A stretch of DNA of 6,376 bases, taken from contig JBDVGI010000268.1 of assembly GCA_039962885.1 (NCBI GenBank), positions 1-6,376 on the forward strand. Reading direction: 5' to 3'. Origin of the DNA: Litorimonas sp039962885. Lineage in GTDB: Bacteria; Pseudomonadota; Alphaproteobacteria; Caulobacterales; Maricaulaceae. Of this stretch, positions 1 through 5,544 are shown one piece after another. Position numbers and translations under genes: made by a program. The notes beneath the pieces are model-generated. The model had not been told where the DNA came from, did not search any database, and saw only the letters and a list, made by a program, of their open reading frames with translations. Position 1 is the stretch's first letter. Every line of letters begins with the position of its first letter.

Positions 1-966
1 GAACTCGCGAACAAGTCCCCTTCATTAATTGTTGGTGGATGTATGTTAAATCGCAATCAATCGGCTCATCAGCATTTAACTTATACGGATGTCGCTATCA
101 GAGAAGCTATCGCATCAGGTAAAAACCACCTAGCGTTTGACGAGAAAATTTTGGCCAAGATTGAGTACAAACAATCAATTGAGCAAGCGATTAAACTTGG
201 ACTTGATAGAAAGTTATTTTCAGTCGCTTACCAACCCATCATCGATTTGATGACAGAACAACCTATTGGGTTCGAGGCTCTCATAAGATTACAAACAGAA
301 GCTGGCACATCTATTTCGCCTGTGAATTTTATCCCAATTGCAGAAAGTGCAGGCCTGCTCAATGATATTACAGATTATCTTTGCGATAGAGTTTCTGCTG
401 AAGCCGTAGAAATTTATAAGCTATTCAAAAATTACGACACTCAACCCTATGTCAATGTCAATATTTCTCCGTCCCAGCTTATAGACGTTAAGCGAACAGT
501 TACCGCTTTAAAGCACGCCGAAAAAAGTGGAGTGAAAATAAATGTAGAAATTACGGAATCTGGAATTCTCAACGACGATAGCGCACGCCGCATATTTAAC
601 GTGTTTCAAACCGAAGGATTTTCTATTGCCATTGATGATTTTGGTACAGGGCATTCTTCAATTCAACATCTCGAAAGATACAACTTCTCAACGCTTAAAG
701 TCGATCAAAGTTTTGTCAGTAACATCGACGACCCACAAGCTTATAGGTTTTTGAATGCAATCATAAACTTGGCGCGCACTGCTGCAACCTACACAATTGT
801 CGAAGGCGTTGAAACATTGCAACAAAAGCTTCTTCTCATGAAAATGGGGGTTCGGTTTTGTCAGGGGTATTACTGGGGGCACCCGATGAAAATATCAGAA
901 CTCGAGATTTACCTCACTGAAAAATATGGTTTCAATAAGGCCCGCAAGATCGATTTATCCATGTAA
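1..966 (+). CDS. GGDEF-EAL family c-di-GMP phosphodiesterase, C-terminal part (5' end outside window)
   Basis: The protein hydrolyses, or senses, cyclic di-GMP and is probably a cytoplasmic or membrane-anchored regulator of motility or attachment. The frame is open to base 1, so the ATG at 43 is probably internal. The first ~50 residues (GGC..., TYTDVAIREAIASGKNHL) resemble the end of a GGDEF domain; its GGDEF motif would lie upstream, so cyclase activity cannot be judged. A full EAL domain follows from about base 205. EALIR is at 274-288, NVNIS near 454-468, EITES at 547-561, IDDFGTG at 631-651, LKVDQSF from 694, VEGVET at 799-816 and QGYYWG at 862-879. These carry the metal-binding Glu, Asn and Asp residues, the catalytic Lys and the loop-6 residues, so phosphodiesterase activity is likely. 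The protein ends about 30 residues after the domain. No clear rho-independent terminator follows. Family call very secure; exact architecture is inference. Confidence 0.93.
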   Translation, partial: ELANKSPSLIVGGCMLNRNQSAHQHLTYTDVAIREAIASGKNHLAFDEKILAKIEYKQSIEQAIKLGLDRKLFSVAYQPIIDLMTEQPIGFEALIRLQTEAGTSISPVNFIPIAESAGLLNDITDYLCDRVSAEAVEIYKLFKNYDTQPYVNVNISPSQLIDVKRTVTALKHAEKSGVKINVEITESGILNDDSARRIFNVFQTEGFSIAIDDFGTGHSSIQHLERYNFSTLKVDQSFVSNIDDPQAYRFLNAIINLARTAATYTIVEGVETLQQKLLLMKMGVRFCQGYYWGHPMKISELEIYLTEKYGFNKARKIDLSM

Positions 967-1183
967 ATTTCGCAAAAAATGAATTATGGCGGTGTAGATT
1001 TTACAGGCACCATAAGCGCTCAGTATAACGCTACCAGACAGAATACTGACGTCCGCTGATATGACTGTATATATAAAGAATTTAGGGTTTTACGAAGAGC
1101 CGTAATTTCGTATAGGTTAAAAGGTATAGTTTCATAATTTAATCGATAACCCTAATTCTATATAGCGAAATACGGAGCCTTTA
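967..1183. other. Non-coding leader between the EAL gene and the exported-protein gene
   Basis: I see no credible gene in these 217 bases. The first ~100 bases hold only 4-bp hairpins and no GC-rich stem with a T-run, so no terminator for the EAL gene is evident. The second half is AT-rich and holds the interlocking inverted repeats listed separately, ending in a GGAG Shine-Dalgarno at 1174-1177. A weak promoter-like pair (CTGACG at 1046-1051, TATATA at 1068-1073, 16-bp spacer) would put a transcript start near 1080, just at the start of the repeats. It is a poor consensus match, so that start is tentative. Confidence 0.6.
1077..1175 (+). promoter_or_regulatory. Interlocking inverted repeats in the leader; possible RNA switch or pseudoknot
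   Basis: Arm A (1077-1089, AGAATTTAGGGTT without its first two bases being critical) pairs with 1148-1159 over 12 bp with one bulged T at 1083. Arm B (1100-1114) pairs with 1161-1175 over 14 bp with single bulges at A1105 and G1165. The order is A, B, A', B', so the two helices cross: they could form a pseudoknot or be alternatives. B' covers G1174 and G1175 of the Shine-Dalgarno, so forming B would hinder ribosome binding at 1184. A local 5-bp hairpin (TTACG 1090-1094 with CGTAA 1101-1105, loop AAGAGC) competes with B. The pairings are seen directly; regulation is inference. In AT-rich DNA some of this pairing could be chance, and I recognise no known riboswitch. Confidence 0.35.
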
Positions 1184-1765
1184 ATGACACATCTTTCTAG
1201 GGAATTTGGCTTATCTCATATGGGTTATCTTGCAATATTCTTAATTGGAACAGGAGCAGCCCATGTGAGCGCTCAAGCCCAAAGCGCAGAACAACCTAAA
1301 GAACTGCAAGCGATTTATGCATGTAAAGTTAAAACGAATTCCGATGAGCGTCTCGCCTGCTACGATGCGGCAATTGGTAATTTTGAAACTGCCGAAAAAA
1401 GCGGTGAAATCATTACATTTGATACACAAGAAAATAAAAATGAGAAGCGCAATTTATTTGGTAAGAAGAAAAAAGCTGAACAACCCGCTTCACGACAAAG
1501 TTCGAAGGTGAAGAGCGGTTTTGACGACAATGTTAAAGAAGTGAGTTTTCACATCGATCGCACAAAAGCTTTTGGACGGAAAAAAAATCGATTCTATTTC
1601 AGTAACGGACAAATTTGGGAACAAACTCAAGATGAAGTTTTAAGAATACCGGAATCCAAAAATGGGGAAATCAATATAGCGAATATTCGAAAAGCATCAT
1701 TTGGGAGCTATATGCTCAATATTAACGGGAAAGGTAAAGCTGTCAGAGTAAAGCGGGTAAAATAG
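1184..1765 (+). CDS. Exported protein with CX11C 'RLACYD' motif, function unknown
   Basis: A 193-residue protein of unknown function. The N-terminus is a signal peptide: hydrophobic core at about residues 13-27, likely cut after Ala32 (SAQA|QS), so it should be periplasmic. Cys47 and Cys59 lie in YACKVKTNSDERLACYD. This signature recurs in small exported alphaproteobacterial proteins; the cysteines could form a disulfide. A charged, low-complexity linker follows (about 80-115, including LFGKKKK at 91-97). The C-terminal ~75 residues look beta-rich, with FSNGQIWEQ (139-147) and GSYMLNINGKGKAVRVKRV near the end. That end resembles a small beta-barrel, but I cannot name a family. The ATG at 1184 is chosen because GGAG at 1174-1177 sits 6 bases upstream. 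An internal ATG at 1220 would keep the signal core but has no such site. It is convergent with the lipoprotein gene on the other strand. Confidence 0.85.
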   Translation: MTHLSREFGLSHMGYLAIFLIGTGAAHVSAQAQSAEQPKELQAIYACKVKTNSDERLACYDAAIGNFETAEKSGEIITFDTQENKNEKRNLFGKKKKAEQPASRQSSKVKSGFDDNVKEVSFHIDRTKAFGRKKNRFYFSNGQIWEQTQDEVLRIPESKNGEINIANIRKASFGSYMLNINGKGKAVRVKRVK

Positions 1766-1778
1766 GGGTTAAAAACCC
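1766..1778. terminator. Small hairpin at the 3' end of the exported-protein gene
   Basis: GGGTT (1766-1770), loop AAA and AACCC (1774-1778) form a 5-bp stem immediately after the TAG stop at 1763-1765, extendable by a G-U pair. In the plus direction the bases that follow (TACTTCCC) are not a proper U-run. In the minus direction the stem is followed by CTATTTTA, a somewhat better tail, so it may serve as a weak end point for either convergent transcript. Short stem; low confidence. Confidence 0.25.
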
Positions 1779-1791
1779 TACTTCCCTTGCA

Positions 1792-1807
1792 ATGAACTAA
1801 TGTTCAT
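1792..1807. repeat. Perfect short palindrome ATGAAC-TAAT-GTTCAT
   Basis: A perfect 6-bp inverted repeat with a 4-base spacer lies in the convergent gap between the exported-protein gene and the lipoprotein gene. It shares the GAAC/GTTC core with the hairpin at 1817-1840. The position is unlike an operator, because no gene starts here. A part in 3'-end formation or RNA protection is possible, and so is chance. Confidence 0.3.
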
Positions 1808-1816
1808 AAGCCTTTC

Positions 1817-1840
1817 GCGCTGAACAGTTTGGTTCAACGC
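1817..1840 (-). terminator. Hairpin downstream of the lipoprotein gene
   Basis: GCGCTGAAC (1817-1825) and GTTCAACGC (1832-1840) form an inverted repeat with a 6-base loop. One position is C-A in plus-strand RNA but a U-G wobble in minus-strand RNA, so the full 9-bp stem forms only in the minus-strand transcript. It lies 37 bases after the stop codon of the lipoprotein gene. No U-run follows (GAAAGG), so it may stabilise a 3' end rather than act as a classical intrinsic terminator. Confidence 0.4.
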
Positions 1841-1877
1841 CGAATGCCCATATAGCACATAATACCAACGTGCAGAA

Positions 1878-2360
1878 TTACTCACACACCGTTTTTTGCC
1901 AATCCGTATCGCCTGAATCTGAGTGACATTTAATTCTGATACCATAGGTGATAAGCTTCTGGTCTTCATCAAAAATTGCAAGCAATTGTTGCCCCGTGAC
2001 AGTACCGTCCATTAGGCCATCTTGTGTCACTAAAACTTGTTTCCATCCCGCCTCAACAATATCGGATTTAACATCTATATTAAGCGGCTCGGCGTGACCG
2101 TCATAAGCCTTAAACACAGCCTGAATTTTTGGATCTGCGGACGCAAAGCTTTCCCCTATCTCCAGTCCAATGAAACTCGCCATTTTAGGATTAAATTGAC
2201 TTATAGAAATATAAGCAGCGCTATCGGTTTTGACAACAGGTGCCTTTTTTGTAGAGTGCGCTTCTTTTATAGAATGCGTCTCGGCTTCTTCATGTGTATG
2301 CGATGGCGAACACGCCGCCAATACAGATAAAATACTTAAACTCAATATAGAGTGTTTCAT
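1878..2360 (-). CDS. His-rich lipoprotein, function unknown
   Basis: A 160-residue predicted lipoprotein I cannot place in a named family. It begins MKHSILSLSILSVLAACSPS: a short basic n-region, a hydrophobic core and the lipobox L14-A-A-C17. Ser at +2 fits outer-membrane sorting. The mature N-terminus holds four His and several Glu (HTHEEAETHSIKEAH, residues 21-35), a possible flexible metal-binding tether. The rest (about 48-160) reads as a compact domain with two late cysteines, C145 and C159, that could form a disulfide. The start at 2360 is preferred over the in-frame ATG at 2417: it gives a proper lipoprotein signal and has AGGGG 7 bases upstream, while the longer form begins inside a terminator-like hairpin. 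It lies 77 bases downstream of the DM13 gene on the same strand, so the two may work together in the envelope. Confidence 0.82.
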   Translation of the reverse strand: MKHSILSLSILSVLAACSPSHTHEEAETHSIKEAHSTKKAPVVKTDSAAYISISQFNPKMASFIGLEIGESFASADPKIQAVFKAYDGHAEPLNIDVKSDIVEAGWKQVLVTQDGLMDGTVTGQQLLAIFDEDQKLITYGIRIKCHSDSGDTDWQKTVCE

Positions 2361-2383
2361 TTCAGTCCCCTTAAAATGCTGAA

Positions 2384-2415
2384 AGCCCAATGCGATACAA
2401 TTATCACATTGGGCC
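2384..2415 (-). terminator. Hairpin between the DM13 and lipoprotein genes (terminator or attenuator)
   Basis: GCCCAATGCGATA (2385-2397) pairs with TATCACATTGGGC (2402-2414) around the loop CAAT. The only mismatch, C2393/A2406, is a U-G wobble in minus-strand RNA, giving an unbroken 13-bp stem there. In that direction it starts 23 bases after the DM13 stop and is followed by TTTCAGCATTTT, a short imperfect U-rich tail. It ends about 25 bases before the lipoprotein start. It probably cuts or partly ends transcription after the DM13 gene, lowering lipoprotein expression. Confidence 0.6.
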
Positions 2416-2437
2416 ATGTCTTAAATATCGTCTAAAC

Positions 2438-2890
2438 CTAGAGTGCGCCGCCGCCCCAAAGGATAGAGTAAGCTTCGCAATGTACAAGTACAGTGGAAAA
2501 CTGCGACAGGTTTACATCTGCTGGAATTTCATATTCTTGTGAGCCTTTGTTGCTCTTCAAAACACCGATATTAACTGCCCCATCAATCGCGTTTTTGCCG
2601 TTCACGTCAGCAGTCGACTTTGGCGATAGAAATATTTTTAGATCTGGACCGTTTTTTGTTTTAAAATCGTCAGAAAACGTAATGAAGTGTTTCCCGTCGC
2701 GCTCTGTCAGTGACCATGTTCCTTTTATACGGTATTTCTTTTTGAAAAATTCTTGATTTTCAACAGTTTTAACGGCCTCAACTACAGCAACTTCGGTTGT
2801 TGTTTGCGCAAAAGCAGGAAGAGCTGAGATTGTGGATAAGCTTGAAAAAACTGCAAGCCCTAATATAAATGTTATGTTTCTAATCTTCAT
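2438..2890 (-). CDS. Exported DM13-domain protein
   Basis: A 150-residue exported protein with a single DM13 domain, a small beta-rich module proposed to act in electron transfer or redox chemistry; its bacterial role is unsettled. The signal peptide has KIRN, a hydrophobic stretch at about 7-25 and likely cleavage after Ala28 (AFA|QT). The domain covers about 53-150: GTWSLTERDGKHFITFSDDF, then GPDLKIFLSP (81-90), the IGVLKSNKGSQEYEIP stretch (108-123) and the closing VLVHCEAYSILWGGGAL. Cys138 matches the conserved domain cysteine. The chain stops exactly at the domain end, so no other catalytic domain is attached. AAGG at 2897-2900 is a usable ribosome site 6 bases before the ATG. The His-rich lipoprotein follows on the same strand after a hairpin. 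Family match strong; molecular role open. Confidence 0.88.
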   Translation of the reverse strand: MKIRNITFILGLAVFSSLSTISALPAFAQTTTEVAVVEAVKTVENQEFFKKKYRIKGTWSLTERDGKHFITFSDDFKTKNGPDLKIFLSPKSTADVNGKNAIDGAVNIGVLKSNKGSQEYEIPADVNLSQFSTVLVHCEAYSILWGGGAL

Positions 2891-2922
2891 GATAAACCTT
2901 TATGTTTAATGTTCTGAGGGTG

Positions 2923-2950
2923 TTTATAGCAGCTTTTCATCACATTACAA
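2923..2950 (-). promoter_or_regulatory. Possible sigma70-type promoter of the DM13 gene
   Basis: Read on the minus strand, TTGTAA (2945-2950) and TATAAA (2923-2928) are separated by 16 bp. They match the -35 consensus at 4 of 6 and the -10 consensus at 5 of 6 positions. Transcription would start near 2916, about 25 bases before the ATG at 2890. Found by eye only. Confidence 0.4.
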
Positions 2951-3128
2951 ATGACGAAGTATCAAGCGAGCGTTAAGGTTTTTACGCTTCATATCACGAC
3001 TTCGATAGGAGAAGTTGATAACAAGTTTTATTTGCTAATCCCCTATTGGCACGTAATAACCTAAGCACAAAGCTTAATTACAGATCACACTGTACCGCTA
3101 AAAGAACTAAAGTCTGGGCCCTTAACTG
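2951..3128. other. Rest of the divergent intergenic region
   Basis: No gene is visible. Two small inverted repeats are present: AGCGT/ACGCT around a 10-base spacer (near 2969-2988) and ACTTC/GAAGT around GATAGGA (near 2999-3015). Either could be an operator half-site pair, but neither matches a motif I know. No convincing promoter for the plus-strand LCAT-like gene stands out. TTGGCA near 3046 is a fair -35 but has no -10 at proper spacing. No strong Shine-Dalgarno precedes the ATG at 3129. Confidence 0.45.
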
Positions 3129-4589
3129 ATGCCACATATAATGAAATTTTCGGCTCTATGCATCATAGGACTTGGCTTATCGGCCTGCGCATCGACATCA
3201 ACGCCTACTAATATTAAGCAAATTTACGACAGATCTGCCCAATATCATTTACCTGACAGAAATCCCGTCATTGTCATTCCTGGCATTCTTGGAAGTAGCC
3301 TCGTTGATGAAACGACTGGGAAAAGCGTGTGGGGAATATTTCGCGGAGATTTCGCCAATCCAAATACAAAGGAAGGCGCCCGTCTGATTACTTTACCTAT
3401 TGATTCAAAAAACGCACATCACATCGACCCTGTCAAACCCAACGGCGTCCTTGAAACACTCAAGCTCAGCTTAGCTGGCTTTCCGATTAAAATTCAGGCC
3501 TATGCCGGCATATTAACAACCCTAGGCGCTGGTGGATATCGAGATCAGTCATTGGGCCTTAATTCGATAGATTACGGAACAGATCACTTTACTTGTTTCC
3601 AATTTGACTATGATTGGCGTCAAGACATTAGCTATAATGCAGCCGCTTTTAAAACCTTCATTGATGAGCGGCGCGCCTTTGTTCAAAGCAAATATAAGGA
3701 GGACTTTGGTATCGAAGCCGCAGAGGTTAAATTTGATATAGTCGCACATTCCATGGGCGCTCTATTAACGCGGTATTATCTTCGCTACGGGGATCAAGCT
3801 TTGCCAGAAGACGGCTCTGAATCTGTTATAACTTGGGCGGGGGCACAAGATATAGAGCGCGCGGTTTTAGTTGCCCCGCCAAATGCAGGCTCACTTGAAG
3901 CCTTTGAGCAATTACTTGAGGGGTTCAACAAAGGGCGTCCAGTTTTACCCCGATACGCCCCTGCTATATTGGGGAGCTTCCCCTCTATCTATCAATTATT
4001 GCCGCGTTCTCGTCATAAAAATCTTGTCTGGGACGGCGATATTAACAAGCCAGTCCAAGATTTATACGACCCCAAACTTTGGCAAAAATATGGATGGGGT
4101 TTAAGTAGCCAAGACAAAGAAACAACGCGGATATTAACGCAGATACTGCCAGAGGTCACAGATGAAGACGAGCGTTCGAAAATCGCCATGCAATTCCAAG
4201 CCAAAGCCTTAGCGCGTGCGCAGCAATTCCATGCCGCCATCGATAGTCCCGCCACTGCTCCAGCAGGACTAGATTTCTTTCTCGTAGCAGGAGATGCCGA
4301 ACAAACGGCAGAGGTCATAAGTATCGATAGCCAAACTGGAGATACCCGCATATTGCGTAAAGCCCCCGGCGACACAACGGTACTACGCTCTAGCGCTTTA
4401 CTGGACGAAAGGGCGAGCGGAAACTGGAAGCCAACAGTGCAAACACCTATAGACTGGGAAGCCGTCTTATTCGTTCCGTCAGAACACAGGAAAATTACCA
4501 GCAATCCTGTATTTGAAGACAATGTTTTATATTGGTTATTAGAAGAACCACGGCAAGGTAAAATCTCGCAAAACGATCACTCACCTTAA
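3129..4589 (+). CDS. LCAT-like lipase/acyltransferase lipoprotein
   Basis: An alpha/beta hydrolase of the lecithin:cholesterol acyltransferase type, expected to cleave or transfer acyl chains of lipids at the cell surface or in the periplasm. The N-terminus is a lipoprotein signal (FSALCIIGLGLSAC, lipobox cysteine at 20). Motifs in order: the oxyanion-type PGILGSS (G52-S57), the family-typical YDWR (161-164), the nucleophile elbow AHSMG with Ser208, GDTTV with Asp415, and EH with His453. Asp and His placement matches the LCAT D345/H377 pair, so a full triad is present. Residues between about 265 and 375 are the likely lid. AHSMG replaces the commoner GHSxG. The start could be 3129 or the in-frame ATG at 3141, which gives a more standard MKFSALC signal; neither has a good ribosome site. 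Its stop overlaps that of the convergent DUF1523 gene by 4 bases. Substrate cannot be told from sequence. Confidence 0.88.
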   Translation: MPHIMKFSALCIIGLGLSACASTSTPTNIKQIYDRSAQYHLPDRNPVIVIPGILGSSLVDETTGKSVWGIFRGDFANPNTKEGARLITLPIDSKNAHHIDPVKPNGVLETLKLSLAGFPIKIQAYAGILTTLGAGGYRDQSLGLNSIDYGTDHFTCFQFDYDWRQDISYNAAAFKTFIDERRAFVQSKYKEDFGIEAAEVKFDIVAHSMGALLTRYYLRYGDQALPEDGSESVITWAGAQDIERAVLVAPPNAGSLEAFEQLLEGFNKGRPVLPRYAPAILGSFPSIYQLLPRSRHKNLVWDGDINKPVQDLYDPKLWQKYGWGLSSQDKETTRILTQILPEVTDEDERSKIAMQFQAKALARAQQFHAAIDSPATAPAGLDFFLVAGDAEQTAEVISIDSQTGDTRILRKAPGDTTVLRSSALLDERASGNWKPTVQTPIDWEAVLFVPSEHRKITSNPVFEDNVLYWLLEEPRQGKISQNDHSP

Positions 4590-5260
4590 TTCGAACCAAA
4601 CCACCGTTTCATAAAGCCTTTATAACTCGTTCTTTTTTCCTCGAATTCTTTTCCGACCTTATCTTTTTGAGCATTCAAAGCCTGTCCAGCCTCTTCTAAC
4701 TCTTCACGTATTTTATCTGTATGCGGCGTGATGTTTTTACGTCGCCACCGCCGCAACAATCGCCAAATCGAAAAAGCTATAAAAGCCAAGGTCATTAAGA
4801 AAACAATATTAAACCACGGAATAAGCCGCACATTCGGGCCGCTTACGGATTTAACTTTATAAGCATTTGGAAAAATAGAAAAGAGCTTAATACGCCAACC
4901 ATAATGGCTGACAGCAACCCATTGCTCATCCGTCCCTCTGGCAATAGTTTGGGCTTTGGCGTTTAAATCGCCACTATCAAATTTAAAGTAAAACGGGAAT
5001 GACCATCCCGTATCTTCATTTCGGTAAACGCGGGCCTTACCATTTGGCCGAACCGAATTAATAAAGCGCACATCGCGCGTAGTTTCTTCATTCGTGCCCG
5101 TATCAGGACGATCCCAAAATGGAGAGCCTTTATCAATATCAATACGTTTGACATCTGTTCCAACGATTTGAACTATATCGCGTGATGGAAGATAATAATG
5201 CAACAAGATAGCTGCGCAAATCAGCGCAATGAACAAAAGACCTCGTTTAATCCATTTCAT
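4586..5260 (-). CDS. DUF1523 family membrane protein
   Basis: A 224-residue protein that I assign to DUF1523, an alphaproteobacterial family of unknown function. Topology: helix 1 at about 7-24 after MKWIKR, a periplasmic domain from about 25 to 146, helix 2 at about 147-168, then a very basic stretch (RRWRRK) marking a cytoplasmic tail. The periplasmic part carries the family-like blocks HYYLPSRDIVQIVGTDVKR, RDVRFINSVRPNGKARVYRN, EDTGWSFPFYFKFD and WVAVSHYGWRI..FSIFPNA. The tail (about 180-215) is highly charged and probably helical or coiled-coil. AGGAGGT at 5264-5270 is a strong ribosome site that fixes the start. It is the last gene of a minus-strand cluster, 17 bases after the small membrane-protein gene. 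Its stop shares TTAA with the convergent gene, leaving no room for a terminator between them. Family by remembered motif pattern; role unknown. Confidence 0.85.
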   Translation of the reverse strand: MKWIKRGLLFIALICAAILLHYYLPSRDIVQIVGTDVKRIDIDKGSPFWDRPDTGTNEETTRDVRFINSVRPNGKARVYRNEDTGWSFPFYFKFDSGDLNAKAQTIARGTDEQWVAVSHYGWRIKLFSIFPNAYKVKSVSGPNVRLIPWFNIVFLMTLAFIAFSIWRLLRRWRRKNITPHTDKIREELEEAGQALNAQKDKVGKEFEEKRTSYKGFMKRWFGSN

Positions 5261-5277
5261 AATACCTCCTAAATAAT

Positions 5278-5544
5278 CTAACTATACTGCGCTAAATATA
5301 TCAAGGTTCCAATGATCACGGCAGGAACGATGAAAACAAATAGATATAATTTGGGCCGCATAGATTTGTCATAATTCTTCAAACCACGGGACACATAATC
5401 TGCCTTGGGCATATCAAATGGATTGATATCATATTCAGCCTGCAATCGTTTGCGGGCTTTATACCGGCCCGATATAGACAATACCGCATAAATTATGGCC
5501 AATATCAAAATAATAAAGACAAGGTTTCTAAGCCAAATAATCAT
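5278..5544 (-). CDS. Small two-helix membrane protein, function unknown
   Basis: An 88-residue inner-membrane protein. Helix 1 spans about residues 5-24 (LRNLVFIILILAIIYAVLS). A basic loop follows (GRYKARKR), then an acidic/polar segment with FDMPKADYVSRGLKNYDKS, and helix 2 spans about 66-86 (LYLFVFIVPAVIIGTLIYL). By the positive-inside rule the middle loop is probably cytoplasmic. The ATG overlaps the stop of the upstream gene in ATGA (5541-5544), so translation is likely coupled; no separate strong ribosome site is needed. I recall similar short proteins in alphaproteobacteria but cannot name a family or function. Its place between the poly-Asp protein and the DUF1523 protein suggests one membrane complex, which is inference. 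Confidence 0.82.
   Translation of the reverse strand: MIIWLRNLVFIILILAIIYAVLSISGRYKARKRLQAEYDINPFDMPKADYVSRGLKNYDKSMRPKLYLFVFIVPAVIIGTLIYLAQYS

Noticed and set aside
967..1183. CtrA-type boxes (TTAA-N7-TTAA) in the leader
   Set aside because: TTAA occurs at 1117 and 1139, but no second half-site lies at the required spacing.
1794..1835. Alphaproteobacterial SOS box (GTTC-N7-GTTC) in the GAAC/GTTC-rich gap
   Set aside because: The GTTC and GAAC copies are in inverted orientation or at the wrong spacing, and no gene starts here.
2037..2330. 97-codon plus-strand open frame opposite the lipoprotein gene
   Set aside because: Arg/Phe/Cys-rich translation typical of a shadow frame; the opposite strand has a lipobox, a ribosome site and proper protein composition.
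2361..2417. In-frame N-terminal extension of the lipoprotein from an ATG at 2417
   Set aside because: It would start within the hairpin at 2384-2415 and put 19 polar residues before a perfect lipoprotein signal; the ATG at 2360 has a good ribosome site.
4013..4522. 169-codon open frame on the minus strand inside the LCAT-like gene
   Set aside because: It lies antisense to a gene with a clear catalytic triad, has low-complexity Ser/Val-rich composition, and shows no domain or signal.
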